DNA from: Lactobacillus selangorensis
Lineage (GTDB): Bacteria > Bacillota > Bacilli > Lactobacillales > Lactobacillaceae
DNA length: 64,000 nucleotides
Direction of reading: 5' to 3'
Assembly: GCF_001437205.1 (NCBI RefSeq)
Contig: NZ_JQAZ01000002.1
Coordinates: 62,001 to 126,000 of the forward strand
Numbering within the stretch: position 1 is the first letter of the stretch; each line of letters starts with the position of its first letter. The position numbers and the translations under genes were made by a program. This document shows, one piece after another, positions 52,692 to 62,015 of this stretch. The notes below the pieces were generated by a model, which ran no database searches, was not told the origin of the DNA, and saw nothing but the letters and a program-made list of their open reading frames with translations.

Positions 52692-53177
52692 TTAACCGGC
52701 TACTGTAACTTTTCCAATCACGTCGCCATGGTTCACACTGCTTGTTTCAACCGCATCCATTGCATTGATTTTATCCATGTTGGTAAAGACGACAATTAAA
52801 ACATCATCACGCCCACTGCTCGTGATCTGCTGACGATCCATGCTCCCCAAGCGATCACCGGCATTTACATGCTGCTGCTCGCTGACGGTAATCTCAAACG
52901 GTGCGCCTTTTAATTCCACTGTATCGACACCTAAATGCAGCAATACTTCAATTCCGTCATCCGTTACGAATGAGAGCGCATGTTTTGTCGGAAAAATGGA
53001 TTGAATCGTTCCCGCAACAGGTGCATAAAAGGCATCTTCCGCCGGTTTAACTGCATAACCATCGCCCATAATTTTCTGTGCGAACATTGCATCAGAAACC
53101 TCTGTAATCGGCATTACTTCACCGTTTGTTGGCGCGACAAAATCAAATTGCTTATTTTTCTTGAATAATCCAAACAT
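52692..53177 (-). CDS. PTS glucose-family EIIA
   Basis: 161-residue single-domain IIA phosphocarrier of the glucose superfamily. The phosphorylation site lies in LLHLGVDTVEL (His at about residue 80), with the partner His in FPTKHALSFVTDDG. It passes phosphate from HPr to the EIICB encoded upstream in the operon, which lacks its own IIA. Start ATG 53177 follows GAGGTG. It is 10 bases after the MalY-type gene. Confidence 0.93.
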   Translation of the reverse strand: MFGLFKKNKQFDFVAPTNGEVMPITEVSDAMFAQKIMGDGYAVKPAEDAFYAPVAGTIQSIFPTKHALSFVTDDGIEVLLHLGVDTVELKGAPFEITVSEQQHVNAGDRLGSMDRQQITSSGRDDVLIVVFTNMDKINAMDAVETSSVNHGDVIGKVTVAG

Positions 53178-53186
53178 ACTTACACC

Positions 53187-54386
53187 TCATTTATTTACAT
53201 TCATTTTTTGCCAAGTGGTTGCCATCCGTTGCATTGCGTCATCGATAACCGCATGCGAAGTTCCTAAATTTAGGCGTAAAAAGTGGTCTGCATTTGCAAC
53301 ATAATCATCCCCAATTCCGACGACAACCCCAGCATCTTCTGCCATTACCTGTGCAATTTCATGCATATCGATTCCAGAAGCGGAAACATCCACCCAAGGC
53401 AAATAGGAAGAATCCATGTCCATCAATTCCCAACCGGGAAAATCCTTTTCAATATATGTTTGTGTAATCCGCAGATTTTCACGAATATAAGCCTCACATT
53501 GCCGTAACCACTCGCCACACTTCTCATACGCAACCGTCATCGCAATTTGCCCAGGTACATTGGGCGATGTAACCGAATTGCGTTCGTACTGTTGACGGAA
53601 TAAAGCCCGAATCTCAGCATTGGGAATGATTGAATAGGAGAGCTTCAAACCGCCTAAATTAAACGCTTTATTTGGCGATGTGAACATTACCAGATTCTGC
53701 AAATATTTTTCCGGCAGCTGCAAGGCTGAAGTAAATTCTCCTGTCATAATGTGTTCAGAATGGACTTCGTCAGAAACCATCAGCACATGATACTGCAAGC
53801 ATAGTGCTGCAACATGTTCTAATTCTGCTTTTGTCCACACACGTCCAGACGGATTATGCGGTGAACAGAAGAATAAAATCTTAGGATGTTGTTCCTTCAT
53901 TGCTAATTCCAAACCATCCCAATCTAAATAATAACGTGGCCCTTTTTTAAGTAGCGGTACTTCGACAACATCAATACCATTATGCTCAGCTGCATAGTCA
54001 AATGGGCCATAAACGGGCGTGTTCAGTAGAATCGAATCGCCTGGTTTCAACATTGCTTGAATCAAGACATGCATGTTCGGAACGGTTCCGTATCCAAGTG
54101 TAAGCCATTCTTTTTCAACATGATTATGATGTTGTTCTGCCTGCCATTGAATCACACTTTGATACCAGCGTTCTGTTGGATAAGTATATCCATAAGCACC
54201 ATTAACAGCCATCGTTGATAATGCCGCTCGAATTTCGGGAGCCGCTTTAAAGTCCATATCTGCAATCCACAGCGGAATAAAGTCCGCACGTACGTTAGGA
54301 AACTTTCCCTTAACAATGCCATAGTCCCATTTTCGAGCATTATCAATCTTGCGGTCGGCTAAATGATCAAAATCATACTGTACCAT
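53187..54386 (-). CDS. malY: MalY/PatB-type PLP-dependent aminotransferase or C-S lyase
   Basis: 399-residue fold-type I PLP enzyme. PLWIADMDFKAAPEIR, FCSPHNPSGRVW, MVSDEVHSEHI and the Schiff-base lysine in FTSPNKAFNLGGLKLS match MalY/PatB, which cleave cystathionine or related C-S bonds. In Escherichia coli MalY also affects maltose regulation and is encoded with the PTS protein MalX, the same pairing as here. ATG 54386 follows AAGGAGAG. It lies between EIICB and EIIA within one operon. Confidence 0.9.
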   Translation of the reverse strand: MVQYDFDHLADRKIDNARKWDYGIVKGKFPNVRADFIPLWIADMDFKAAPEIRAALSTMAVNGAYGYTYPTERWYQSVIQWQAEQHHNHVEKEWLTLGYGTVPNMHVLIQAMLKPGDSILLNTPVYGPFDYAAEHNGIDVVEVPLLKKGPRYYLDWDGLELAMKEQHPKILFFCSPHNPSGRVWTKAELEHVAALCLQYHVLMVSDEVHSEHIMTGEFTSALQLPEKYLQNLVMFTSPNKAFNLGGLKLSYSIIPNAEIRALFRQQYERNSVTSPNVPGQIAMTVAYEKCGEWLRQCEAYIRENLRITQTYIEKDFPGWELMDMDSSYLPWVDVSASGIDMHEIAQVMAEDAGVVVGIGDDYVANADHFLRLNLGTSHAVIDDAMQRMATTWQKMNVNK

Positions 54387-54408
54387 TTCTCAAACTCTCC
54401 TTTTTATA

Positions 54409-55980
54409 TCAGGCAAAAGCTGCTCCGCCCATTTCTTTTTCGACACCGTCCTTAACACTTTGAACCTGTGCCCCATATACAATTTGCACTGAGTTTTTAG
54501 CTTTCATAACGGCAAGTGCCCCTGATTGTTTTAACTTATCTTCATCCAATTTAGTTGGATCCTTTACTTCGAGGCGCAAACGTGTCACACAATTATCGAT
54601 CGAAACAATATTTGCAGCCCCTCCTAAAGCCCCCAAGATTACTTTAGGGTCATAGACGCCGGCTCCCTTTGTCATCACAACATCGCCTGCATCTTCACGG
54701 CCAGGTGTTTTCACATTCTTCTTCAAAATGTACCAACGGAAGAAGGCGAAGTAGATTGCAAACCAGGCAATTCCGACTGGAATGACAAGCCACCATCTTG
54801 AATTAGGCTGCAGCCATCCAAACAAGATCCAGTCAATCACACCGCCATCGGTATTCCCCATGTGGGCGCCTAACAACATCATGACGGATAAGGAAAGTCC
54901 TTCCATGATCGTATGGAACACATACAGCATTGGTGCAATGAAGAGGAACAAGTATTCAGTTGGTTCTGAAATACCAGAAACAAATCCGACTAACGCTGCT
55001 GAAATTAAAATCCCTTTAATCCGGGGCCGATTTTCCGGCTTAGCGGTCAAGTAAATGGCTAAACAAATGGCTGGCAGCCCGAACATGAAGGTTGGCATAA
55101 ATCCTTGCGATAAGAATGCAGTTGCTTTACCAGAAATCGGGACACCTGCGTTCAACTGCGCATAGAAAATATTTAAAGCACCATGAATGACTTTACCATG
55201 AACAACTGCAGTCCCGCCGGCATCAGTAAAGCGAACCATTGCCAATAAAATATGATGCAGACCCATTAACTTCAAAACAGAAAGAGCAATCCCATACAGG
55301 AACGGTCCAAAAATACCAGCCTCTTGAATCAAATGGCCTAATCCGATAATTCCGTTTTGGAACGTCGGCCAGATAAATGGAATAATCAATCCCACTAACG
55401 AATTCACAATCACAGAAATGATCGGTACAAACCGAATTCCGCCAAAGAATGAAAATGCATCCGGCAATTTTACTTCTTGGAACTTTTCGAGCAGTGCATA
55501 TGCAATTAAACCAACTAAGATACCGCCCAAAACACCCATTTCAAGCGTTTGGATTCCCAGCACGTTTGCTTGGCCAGCAGCCTGCATTTTTGCTGGTGCA
55601 ACTAGTTTTCCTTGCTGCTGCAGCATGAAGTTAATCCCAGAATTTAAAGAAATATAACCGGCAAAAGCAGCAATTGCTCCGACGCCTTTATTACGCTTAG
55701 CAAGTCCGAACGGAATTGCCATTGCAAACATAACCGGTAAATAAGTAAATCCGAAGCTCCCGACTGTATTGATATAGTTAAAAATCGTATTTACTGCTGG
55801 AATTCTTAGAAAAGAAATCTTTTCCATCATTGATGGCGCCGTAAACGCACTCCCAATCCCAACTAAGATCCCCATGGCTGCTAAAGTAGCAATTGGAAAC
55901 ATAAATGCCTTGCCCAGATTTTGCATAAAGGCATAGAATCTCGTCTTCCAGCTGTTGCTTTCTGAACTCGTCTTTTCCAT
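54409..55980 (-). CDS. PTS EIICB, glucose/maltose (MalX-like) family
   Basis: 523-residue sugar permease. The IIC part has about ten membrane segments (RFYAFMQNLGKAFMFPIATLA start; GISEPTEYLFLFIAPMLY is the substrate-site loop). The IIB domain has the phosphorylated Cys in SIDNCVTRLRLEV at about residue 460. No IIA is attached; the EIIA gene two positions downstream supplies it. ATG 55980 was chosen after GGGGAGAG; 11 extra upstream codons are unlikely. Expression is controlled by the RAT/terminator just upstream. Substrate probably a glucoside such as maltose or trehalose; not settled. Confidence 0.9.
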   Translation of the reverse strand: MEKTSSESNSWKTRFYAFMQNLGKAFMFPIATLAAMGILVGIGSAFTAPSMMEKISFLRIPAVNTIFNYINTVGSFGFTYLPVMFAMAIPFGLAKRNKGVGAIAAFAGYISLNSGINFMLQQQGKLVAPAKMQAAGQANVLGIQTLEMGVLGGILVGLIAYALLEKFQEVKLPDAFSFFGGIRFVPIISVIVNSLVGLIIPFIWPTFQNGIIGLGHLIQEAGIFGPFLYGIALSVLKLMGLHHILLAMVRFTDAGGTAVVHGKVIHGALNIFYAQLNAGVPISGKATAFLSQGFMPTFMFGLPAICLAIYLTAKPENRPRIKGILISAALVGFVSGISEPTEYLFLFIAPMLYVFHTIMEGLSLSVMMLLGAHMGNTDGGVIDWILFGWLQPNSRWWLVIPVGIAWFAIYFAFFRWYILKKNVKTPGREDAGDVVMTKGAGVYDPKVILGALGGAANIVSIDNCVTRLRLEVKDPTKLDEDKLKQSGALAVMKAKNSVQIVYGAQVQSVKDGVEKEMGGAAFA

Positions 55981-56000
55981 TCGACTCTCCCCATTTCTCG

Positions 56001-56082
56001 AAAAATAAAACACCCAACAATCAAGGGTACTTAAAAAAGTCCTTTGATTATTGGGTGTTGCCTACTTAAAGTTACAAGCCCC
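56001..56082 (-). promoter_or_regulatory. RAT antiterminator site and overlapping terminator
   Basis: The minus strand from 56082 begins GGGCTTGTAACTTT and continues with AGTAGGCAACACCC, matching the ribonucleic antiterminator pattern GGxTTGTxACT...AGGCAAxACC. AACACCCAATAATCAA then pairs with TTGATTGTTGGGTGTT (terminator, ending TTATTTTT near 56001). The RAT 3' half overlaps the terminator 5' arm, so binding by the antiterminator protein encoded immediately upstream would prevent termination and switch on the EIICB-MalY-EIIA genes. Confidence 0.85.
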
Positions 56083-56933
56083 TATTCAGTTATGTGGATG
56101 AGGTGAATCAATAAATATAATTTGTCTCCGTCCGAAAATCGATAATCGATTTTCGCTGATAAATATTTTACGATTCGTTTCATACACCAAGTTGCTTTTG
56201 CATGATGAAACATGAGTCTGTGCAACAATTCCGTATCCTCAGGCGAACTCGTCTTTTCCGAATGTGAATTGGCACGGATAATCAGAAAATGAATATGAGT
56301 CATCAAACGATTCATCGAAACATCATCGCCAGAAAAACTCTTTCCGAAACTAGTCTGAATAATATCATTTACTTCCGTTGTAATTTCTAAAAAATTAGAA
56401 AAATTAGAAATACGGCTGGTAGATTGAGTGATCTCATGTTCAACAAGATGGATAGCGATAAATCCTGCTTCATCGTCCGAAATAGGGACGCCTGAAAAAT
56501 CATGAATCATTTGCTGTGCCTGTTGTCCAACTGCATACTCCTGTGTAAAAAAGCGTTGAAGATCAAACAGCATTGGATTATTTAAATCCAAATTCATTTT
56601 AAAGCGTTCTACCGCGAAGAAAATGTGGTCGGTAAGTGGAATCAACATATGTTGATCAAACTCCGTATCAACTTGTGCACGTGCCAATTGAATAATTTTT
56701 TCTGTCAATTCAAAGTACTCATGCGGAATCTTACTGGACAGTTCCTTGAATGAATCAACCCACTGTTCATCATCCGCCGGCACTTCTGAAAAGATTTTAT
56801 CCTCAGGCTGTACTTGATACCCTAACCCTTTTTTAGCATGGAATCCGATCCCACGTCCCCAAACGATCCTCTCTTGACCTTGCTCATCTTCTACGAGTAA
56901 AACGTTGTTGTTTAATACTTGTAAGATTAGCAA
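56082..56933 (-). CDS. BglG/LicT-family transcription antiterminator
   Basis: 283-residue RNA-binding regulator: an N-terminal CAT domain (ILQVLNNNVLLVEDEQG, GRGIGFHAKKG), then PRD1 (about residues 65-170; includes LTDHIFFAVERF) and PRD2 (about 175-280; includes THIHFLIIRA and HRLMFHHAKATW) with phosphorylatable histidines. A TTG start at 56933, with AGGTGA just upstream, gives a CAT domain of normal length; the GTG at 56942 lies on the ribosome site. It acts on the RAT directly behind its own stop. It senses sugar through PTS-dependent phosphorylation. Confidence 0.92.
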   Translation of the reverse strand: MLILQVLNNNVLLVEDEQGQERIVWGRGIGFHAKKGLGYQVQPEDKIFSEVPADDEQWVDSFKELSSKIPHEYFELTEKIIQLARAQVDTEFDQHMLIPLTDHIFFAVERFKMNLDLNNPMLFDLQRFFTQEYAVGQQAQQMIHDFSGVPISDDEAGFIAIHLVEHEITQSTSRISNFSNFLEITTEVNDIIQTSFGKSFSGDDVSMNRLMTHIHFLIIRANSHSEKTSSPEDTELLHRLMFHHAKATWCMKRIVKYLSAKIDYRFSDGDKLYLLIHLIHITE

Positions 56934-56975
56934 GATAATCACCTATTAATTTTTTAAAAGCATCAATTCATTTTA

Positions 56976-57024
56976 TGTAAACGTTTATAGTATGTAATAC
57001 TACCATCTCTTAATTTGATGTCAA
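56976..57024 (-). promoter_or_regulatory. Promoter and cre box of the antiterminator-PTS operon
   Basis: TTGACA (57024-57019, minus) with a weak -10 near 57001-56994. The + strand TGTAAACGTTTATA at 56976-56989 matches the CcpA cre consensus at 13 of 14 positions and lies just downstream of the -10, a position where CcpA blocks transcription. Confidence 0.75.
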
Positions 57025-57057
57025 CAACTTTTTTTAAATTATTTGTTTTTAAGACAA

Positions 57058-57093
57058 AAAGAATGACACAAATATAAATTTGTGTCATTCTTT
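57058..57093. terminator. Terminator of the 43-residue gene
   Basis: AAAGAATGACACAAA and TTTGTGTCATTCTTT form a perfect stem with a six-base loop, six bases beyond the stop at 57099. Confidence 0.88.
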
Positions 57094-57098
57094 AAAAA

Positions 57099-57230
57099 TT
57101 ACTTTTCATCTTGTGATGCTTTCTTCAATGTGTCTAAAACAGCATCTGTTGCACGACGACGCTTTTCAGAGTTGATCTTTGATGTTGGGCGACGACGCCC
57201 TGTAACACCCTTATGTGTATTTTGTGACAT
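57099..57230 (-). CDS. Tiny basic protein (43 aa)
   Basis: Unrecognised 43-residue basic protein, beginning MSQNTHKGVTGRRRPTSKIN and ending in a helix DAVLDTLKKASQDEK. GGAAGAAGGG precedes the ATG, and a perfect terminator follows the stop, which argues for a real gene. The Arg-rich N-terminus could contact nucleic acid. It lies between the PTS operon promoter and a 450-base non-coding stretch. Confidence 0.6.
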   Translation of the reverse strand: MSQNTHKGVTGRRRPTSKINSEKRRRATDAVLDTLKKASQDEK

Positions 57231-57686
57231 GATTTTCCCTTCTTCCATCGTTGGTTTTCAATCTGTCCATCTTTTGATGATGATCATACGTTCATATTAG
57301 AAATTACGATTAAACAGACCCCGATGTCTAATTTTAAGAAATTTTGCACTAAAAATCAAGTCCGATTCATTTTGAATCCCCGTGTTTGCATAATTATACA
57401 TTATTGTGAATTTGCGAGCATGTTTGTTTGACCAGACTAGCCAATCAGTGTATAAAAAAATTAAAGAGTAAAACTTTAATCGCATCAAACCTTCATTTGA
57501 TCAGGTTTTACTCGTGGAAGGGAGGCAGATTAAACTCATCCAGTCAAATTGAGAAGGTTACGCTTAAAGTTTCTCGTCGCAAAGTTTAACTCGTTGCTAT
57601 AGGGACGTTATTTGAGCTGTGATTGTTTCAAGATGAGCTGTTAATACATTCACATGGATACGAAAATAAATTTTATAATGCCTAAG
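57231..57686. other. Non-coding stretch between the tiny basic gene and the surface cluster
   Basis: AT-rich sequence of about 455 bases. One minus-strand open frame (57297-57488, 63 codons) lacks a ribosome site and protein-like composition and was not called. No tRNA, repeat or clear promoter was seen apart from the upstream signals of the 43-residue gene. It may hold decayed sequence. Confidence 0.4.
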
Positions 57687-57714
57687 AAAAGACGCTGAAA
57701 AACCAGCGTCTTTT
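57687..57714 (-). terminator. Terminator of the surface cluster
   Basis: AAAAGACGCTG and CAGCGTCTTTT arms beyond the stop at 57720. Confidence 0.87.
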
Positions 57715-57719
57715 TTATT

Positions 57720-58760
57720 TTATTCATTTTCTGAATGTTTTCCTTGATGATTGCCCTGCCGACGACCTAGATAATAAACAAGTGCCAACAACAAGAGCAA
57801 CAGCAGAATTCCCAGTGTAATCCAGAGCCACAAATAATTCTTCTTCAAGTTGACAGCCTTCTTGTTATACTTCGCCGCCTTAGCCTGTGTAATCGTGAAG
57901 TTGCGGTTAAAAACCCACTTTTTGGTGCCGGATGTCGCCACCAGATGTAAGTGATATTTGCCGGCCTGAAAAGCCGTCCGACCCCAGTCAATTGCGTAAT
58001 TGAAATTAGAGGAAGGGGCCATGGACAAATTCGTTTTCGTTGTTTGATGCAGCACTTTGCTGCTGCCGGCTTTAGAAACTTTGGCAACAACCTTCATCTG
58101 TCCAAATAGTGTCGGCGTATTATTGCGGAGATTGGCAAAGATGGTGGTGGTTCCTGAAAGCAAACCTGGCGTCACCTTTCCAAGAGCAATCTCAGGTGTT
58201 TTTAAGGAAGAATCTTCCTGCAAATTTGCACCTAACAACATCGAAAACTTGTTATTGATAACAATGCCCTTTTTCTTTGTTTTTTGGACCTGATTAAGTG
58301 GAATGATATAGAAGCCACCTAAAATTTGCCCAGAAAACTTCTCAGCAGGCACTGTTAGTTTAAATTGCACCGTCTTTGTTTCTTTGGGTGCAAACGTTAA
58401 TGTTTGCCCAGTCGAAACAAGCTGTGAAAACTGGTAAGGTGCATTCGATTTTGTAGTTGAAACATGCTGCTGGTAGGCTACCGTTCCATTTGCATTTGTA
58501 TATGCTGAAACGGGTGTTACCTTTACTTTTCTCGTCTGATTGCGTTCGTTTTTAATCTTTAAGGTCAGTGTCTGTGTTTGATTCGGCGCAACCTTCAAAT
58601 CAAGGTAACTCGCACTTGAATCGATTTGATTCTCAGGAATCTGTGCCGTCACATTGAGGCCTGTCCCGCTAGTTTCCGCCGCTCGGACTGGCTGATCCGT
58701 AACAGTCCCTAAAAACAAAAAGAACAGTCCTAAAATAAGCCAATGTAATTTTCTCTTCAT
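57720..58760 (-). CDS. WxL-interacting protein (DUF916/DUF3324)
   Basis: 346-residue cell-surface protein. A signal peptide (LHWLILGLFFLFLGTV, cleavage near RAAE) is followed by the DUF916 peptidoglycan-binding region (about 35-155; SSYLDLKVAPNQTQTLTLKIKN-like strands, SGQILGGFYIIPL). The DUF3324 region (about 165-285) comes next, then a C-terminal transmembrane helix LWLWITLGILLLLLLLALVYYLG and a basic tail. Such WxLIP proteins bind WxL partners at the wall. ATG 58760 follows AAAGGAG. Third gene of the cluster, after a hairpin that may lower its expression. Confidence 0.9.
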   Translation of the reverse strand: MKRKLHWLILGLFFLFLGTVTDQPVRAAETSGTGLNVTAQIPENQIDSSASYLDLKVAPNQTQTLTLKIKNERNQTRKVKVTPVSAYTNANGTVAYQQHVSTTKSNAPYQFSQLVSTGQTLTFAPKETKTVQFKLTVPAEKFSGQILGGFYIIPLNQVQKTKKKGIVINNKFSMLLGANLQEDSSLKTPEIALGKVTPGLLSGTTTIFANLRNNTPTLFGQMKVVAKVSKAGSSKVLHQTTKTNLSMAPSSNFNYAIDWGRTAFQAGKYHLHLVATSGTKKWVFNRNFTITQAKAAKYNKKAVNLKKNYLWLWITLGILLLLLLLALVYYLGRRQGNHQGKHSENE

Positions 58761-58773
58761 AGAAACTCCTTTA

Positions 58774-58807
58774 TCTAAAAAAATAGACTGAGAAAGTCTC
58801 AGTCTAT
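58774..58807 (-). terminator. Intra-operon hairpin between WxL and WxLIP genes
   Basis: ATAGACTGAG and CTCAGTCTAT followed by seven T on the minus strand. It can act as a partial terminator, giving more WxL protein than membrane partner. Confidence 0.8.
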
Positions 58808-58820
58808 CTCAGAAATCAAA

Positions 58821-59516
58821 TTATTTAATCGATGAAGCTGTTGGAGCCACAGTTGTATTAGACAGTTCCCAGTCAATCGTTGCTGTGTAAGTAGCGCCAC
58901 CTTTAAGGTCTTTCAAAGGAACACCTGATAAATCAAGTGTAGCATTGCCTTTACCGACAGTAGCAGTTGTAATACCTAAAGCATTGTCCGCAGTACTATT
59001 TAAAACAGGAACAGCCGTGCCAACCACATTGTCACCAGATGCTGCTTTTGTAGACGCTGTATTAGCAGATTGAGTAGCAGAAGATGCTGTATCACCGGTG
59101 CCACTAACCACTGCAGCAGCGGGCGTAATTGTCATCTTTGCATTTGTCAGCTCATTGCTTGAATCAGCTTCATTCTTGAAGGTCGAGGCCTGTGCTGTTA
59201 CCTGCCAAGAGGATACTGTTGAATCATAATTTGAAACAACAATGTCACCACCCGTTTCAAGATCAATAGCACTACGATCTGATGCCAACGATTTTAAATC
59301 ATGCGAGCCGAATTCAAGATCAGGTGCACCTGTTAGTTGTAACTTACCATTTTCAACTTCAAATTGTGCGGTTGTACTTTTTGAAGTATCACTTGTTGTC
59401 GTTGATTCACTTGAACTTGTAGCTGCATCACCAGCAGCAAATGCCTGGTTGGCACCTGTTCCGACCATCATTAATGCAACAGCTGATAATGTGCCCAATA
59501 AAAATGTTTTTTTCAT
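58821..59516 (-). CDS. WxL-domain surface protein
   Basis: 231-residue secreted protein. The signal peptide is KKTFLLGTLSAVALMMVGTG with cleavage near AFA-AG, followed by a Ser/Thr linker. The WxL domain binds peptidoglycan non-covalently; its two signature sites are SSWQVTAQAS (about residue 102) and the C-terminal TIDWELSNTT (about 216). Start ATG 59516 follows TGGAGGAATAA. It belongs to a Csc-type cluster with the choice-of-anchor protein upstream and the WxL-interacting protein downstream. Confidence 0.92.
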   Translation of the reverse strand: MKKTFLLGTLSAVALMMVGTGANQAFAAGDAATSSSESTTTSDTSKSTTAQFEVENGKLQLTGAPDLEFGSHDLKSLASDRSAIDLETGGDIVVSNYDSTVSSWQVTAQASTFKNEADSSNELTNAKMTITPAAAVVSGTGDTASSATQSANTASTKAASGDNVVGTAVPVLNSTADNALGITTATVGKGNATLDLSGVPLKDLKGGATYTATIDWELSNTTVAPTASSIK

Positions 59517-59609
59517 ATGTGTTATTATTCCTCCATTTGTGTATGTGTTCCACCGTCTGGGTTGCTAGTGAAGATAATATCAAACTTATAAAACAATGTA
59601 AATAACGAA

Positions 59610-61799
59610 TCATGAGCCTAATGTAGCGGCCCACGTTAAACCAACCGTTGCTGGTGTATTTTCCAAGTTCGTTGGTACAACCAGTTTAAAGGTTGGCATG
59701 GTCGCCCTTGTCACCACCCCCGCATTCTTCTAAACGCTTGTCGTTGCTGCTTCTTGCTGCAAGATTGTAGCAGGATCAGTCAGAATGTTTGTCGCCGAAG
59801 TGTCATTTGTATAAGTCATTTTACTGCCGCCATTTAAAAAGACATTTTGATCCGTTTCCGTCGGTGTCGTTGAACTCGAACTCGGATCTGTTTGCACCGT
59901 CAATTTATACGGTGCCCCAAGATTATTCACCGTCGTAATCTCTGGAGCCGTTTCAGGTGTAACGGTCAAAGTTTTGTTTGCCGTATCCATGCCGACAATT
60001 TTAGAAAACGGAACTGTTTTAGGAACGGAAACTGAGAAAGAGTTCAAATTCAAAGTGATACTGCTTTCCCAATCTGGTGTTGCTGAAGACGGATCTCCTG
60101 CCGCTAAAGCAAACATTACCTTACGACTAGTTGGTGTTGCCATTGTTACTGATTCACCGGAACCATCGGTATCATTTGTTTCAGATTGAGACAGTTTTAA
60201 TCCTCGTGCTGGATAAAAGTCTGTTTTGTCAGATGTTTCGTAAGTGTTCATTTTAGTATCCGTATCGGTTGAAGTAGGATCTAATTTAGTCCAAGTCGTC
60301 CCGTCATCCAACGAATAATACAAATTGTCGCTGTCATAACCCGCCCAATCCAAATGGAAACGAACCGTATCGTTATAGGTGAATTTTGTAGCCATTGTCG
60401 CTGGACTATCAAACGAGGTACTCGACGTGGTGCCGTCATCATTAACATGCTTTACACTTGCATGAACCGATTTTGTAGTGGTTGAATCACCCCCACTAGC
60501 ACTATTATTAGGATCTGAGAAATCACCAGGATTAAATACACCAGTTGGTCCATCCGTAGTAATTGAGGTTGTAACATTGACATTTTTAGCTGCAATTGCA
60601 GTAACAGTAGCATTCAGTTGATCAATTTCAACACTAGCCTTGGGCGCGATAATAGTACCGAGAAAAGCGCCATTGAATGTTAACTTAGGGATTTGAGCAA
60701 AATTGAGCAACAAATGGTTCTTATCAATAATTCTCGTCTGATTATCAGCCGTCCCATATGTTACGTTGACAATATCCGAACCATTTTTTGTGGATAATTC
60801 ACCAGTCATATCCGGAAAATTTAAAACAACAATTGGTTCTTCCTTCAAATTGGTCACATACTTGATGTTAATATTAATGACATCAGTATCCTCTTTTAGC
60901 TCGCTTTCCGTCGTAGCTGGAATATTAACAACTAAACATTTTCTTTCTGCATTTGGGTCATCAATTTCGACAGTATTGCCTTTTTGAAATTTTTCAAGGT
61001 CGTCAGTCGTCAAGTTCGTCACATTTACGAACTTACTTGAAAAGGTTTTGTTAATATCATCTGCTGAGCCATAAAAGTCACTAATATTTTGAACTTGTGT
61101 CGCTGCATCTGAAAAGCTTGCAATTCCATTATCAGTAAAGTCTTTTACCGAATTAAGAGGGTCAGTAGTAACAGCTTTTCCTTGACTATTTGACAATTGA
61201 ACTGTATTAGCAGAGCTAGCTGCAAACACGCCATCAGTCTTATCACTGGCAATAATTGTTGAAGCAGTGGTCGTGTCACCCGCATCAGCAGATAAATGGT
61301 CAACGACTAATGCATGCGAATCGATTCCAGAACTAGAATCTGTCCATCCAATTTTTGACATCCATCCTTTAGATACGAATTTATTTGCTGCAACACGTGC
61401 ATTTCCAACGCTTGATGATTGCGAGTAGGTCCCTGTCGCAAAAATATTAAAATTAGACGCCACCCCTAACGCATAACCATGTGTCGTTAAATAAGATAAA
61501 TCATGATTTTCCAACGGATACGTCGCCGCCGTTGATTTCGTACTTGTCTTCTTACTACTCGATGAGCTAGCCGCACTCGAACTTGATTTGCTCGAAGCGG
61601 CACTGGAATTGCTGGAGCTGGACATACTAGAAGTACTCGTTTGCATAGACACATTTTCAGGCGTTTTTGAAACGCTTTCACTTGTTGCAGCTGCTCGGGA
61701 AGAGTTCGGGTTCACTAAAATCGATAATGATAGTGCTAAAACAATCCCCACACTGATTGCAGTACCAACAATCATAAATATTTTTTTCAAATCTTGCAA
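59610..61799 (-). pseudogene. Choice-of-anchor A surface protein with premature TAG before a WxL-like tail
   Basis: Large secreted protein. It has a signal/membrane segment (IFMIVGTAISVGIVLALSLSILV), a Ser-rich stalk of about 60 residues, then a choice-of-anchor A domain (YALGVASNFNIFATGTYSQS to LTFNGAFLGTIIAPKASVEI, about residues 105-395). More beta modules follow. The frame stops at TAG (59732-59730) after 689 residues, but stays open for another 39 codons encoding MPTFKLVVPTNLENT and TVGLTWAATLGS, a WxL-like C-terminus, to TGA at 59612-59610. The TAG therefore cuts off the wall-binding end (CAG-to-TAG, error or readthrough). Start TTG 61799 follows GGAGG. Confidence 0.8.
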
Positions 61800-61968
61800 A
61801 TTTGTTATCCTCCACGAGCCTTGCGTGTTCAGTCTTTTCTAATAGTTAATAATATCACAATTTAAGGGTAGAAACACACTTTTCACAAACTTTTCTCCTA
61901 TAAATATAATCATAAGATACGGTTTTCTGAAATTTAAATTTAGGGAGGTAAAAAAAGTCATTTTCACG

Positions 61969-61974
61969 TATAAT
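61969..61974 (+). promoter_or_regulatory. -10 box of the MFS gene
   Basis: Consensus TATAAT 42 bases ahead of the GTG start. No convincing -35 was found at standard spacing. Confidence 0.45.
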
Positions 61975-62015
61975 GAGAGCAATATATAAACATTATTAGA
62001 GAAAGGGGAATAAAT

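Noticed and set aside
57297..57488. 63-codon open frame on the minus strand
   Set aside because: No ribosome site, unusual composition and no promoter; probably chance.
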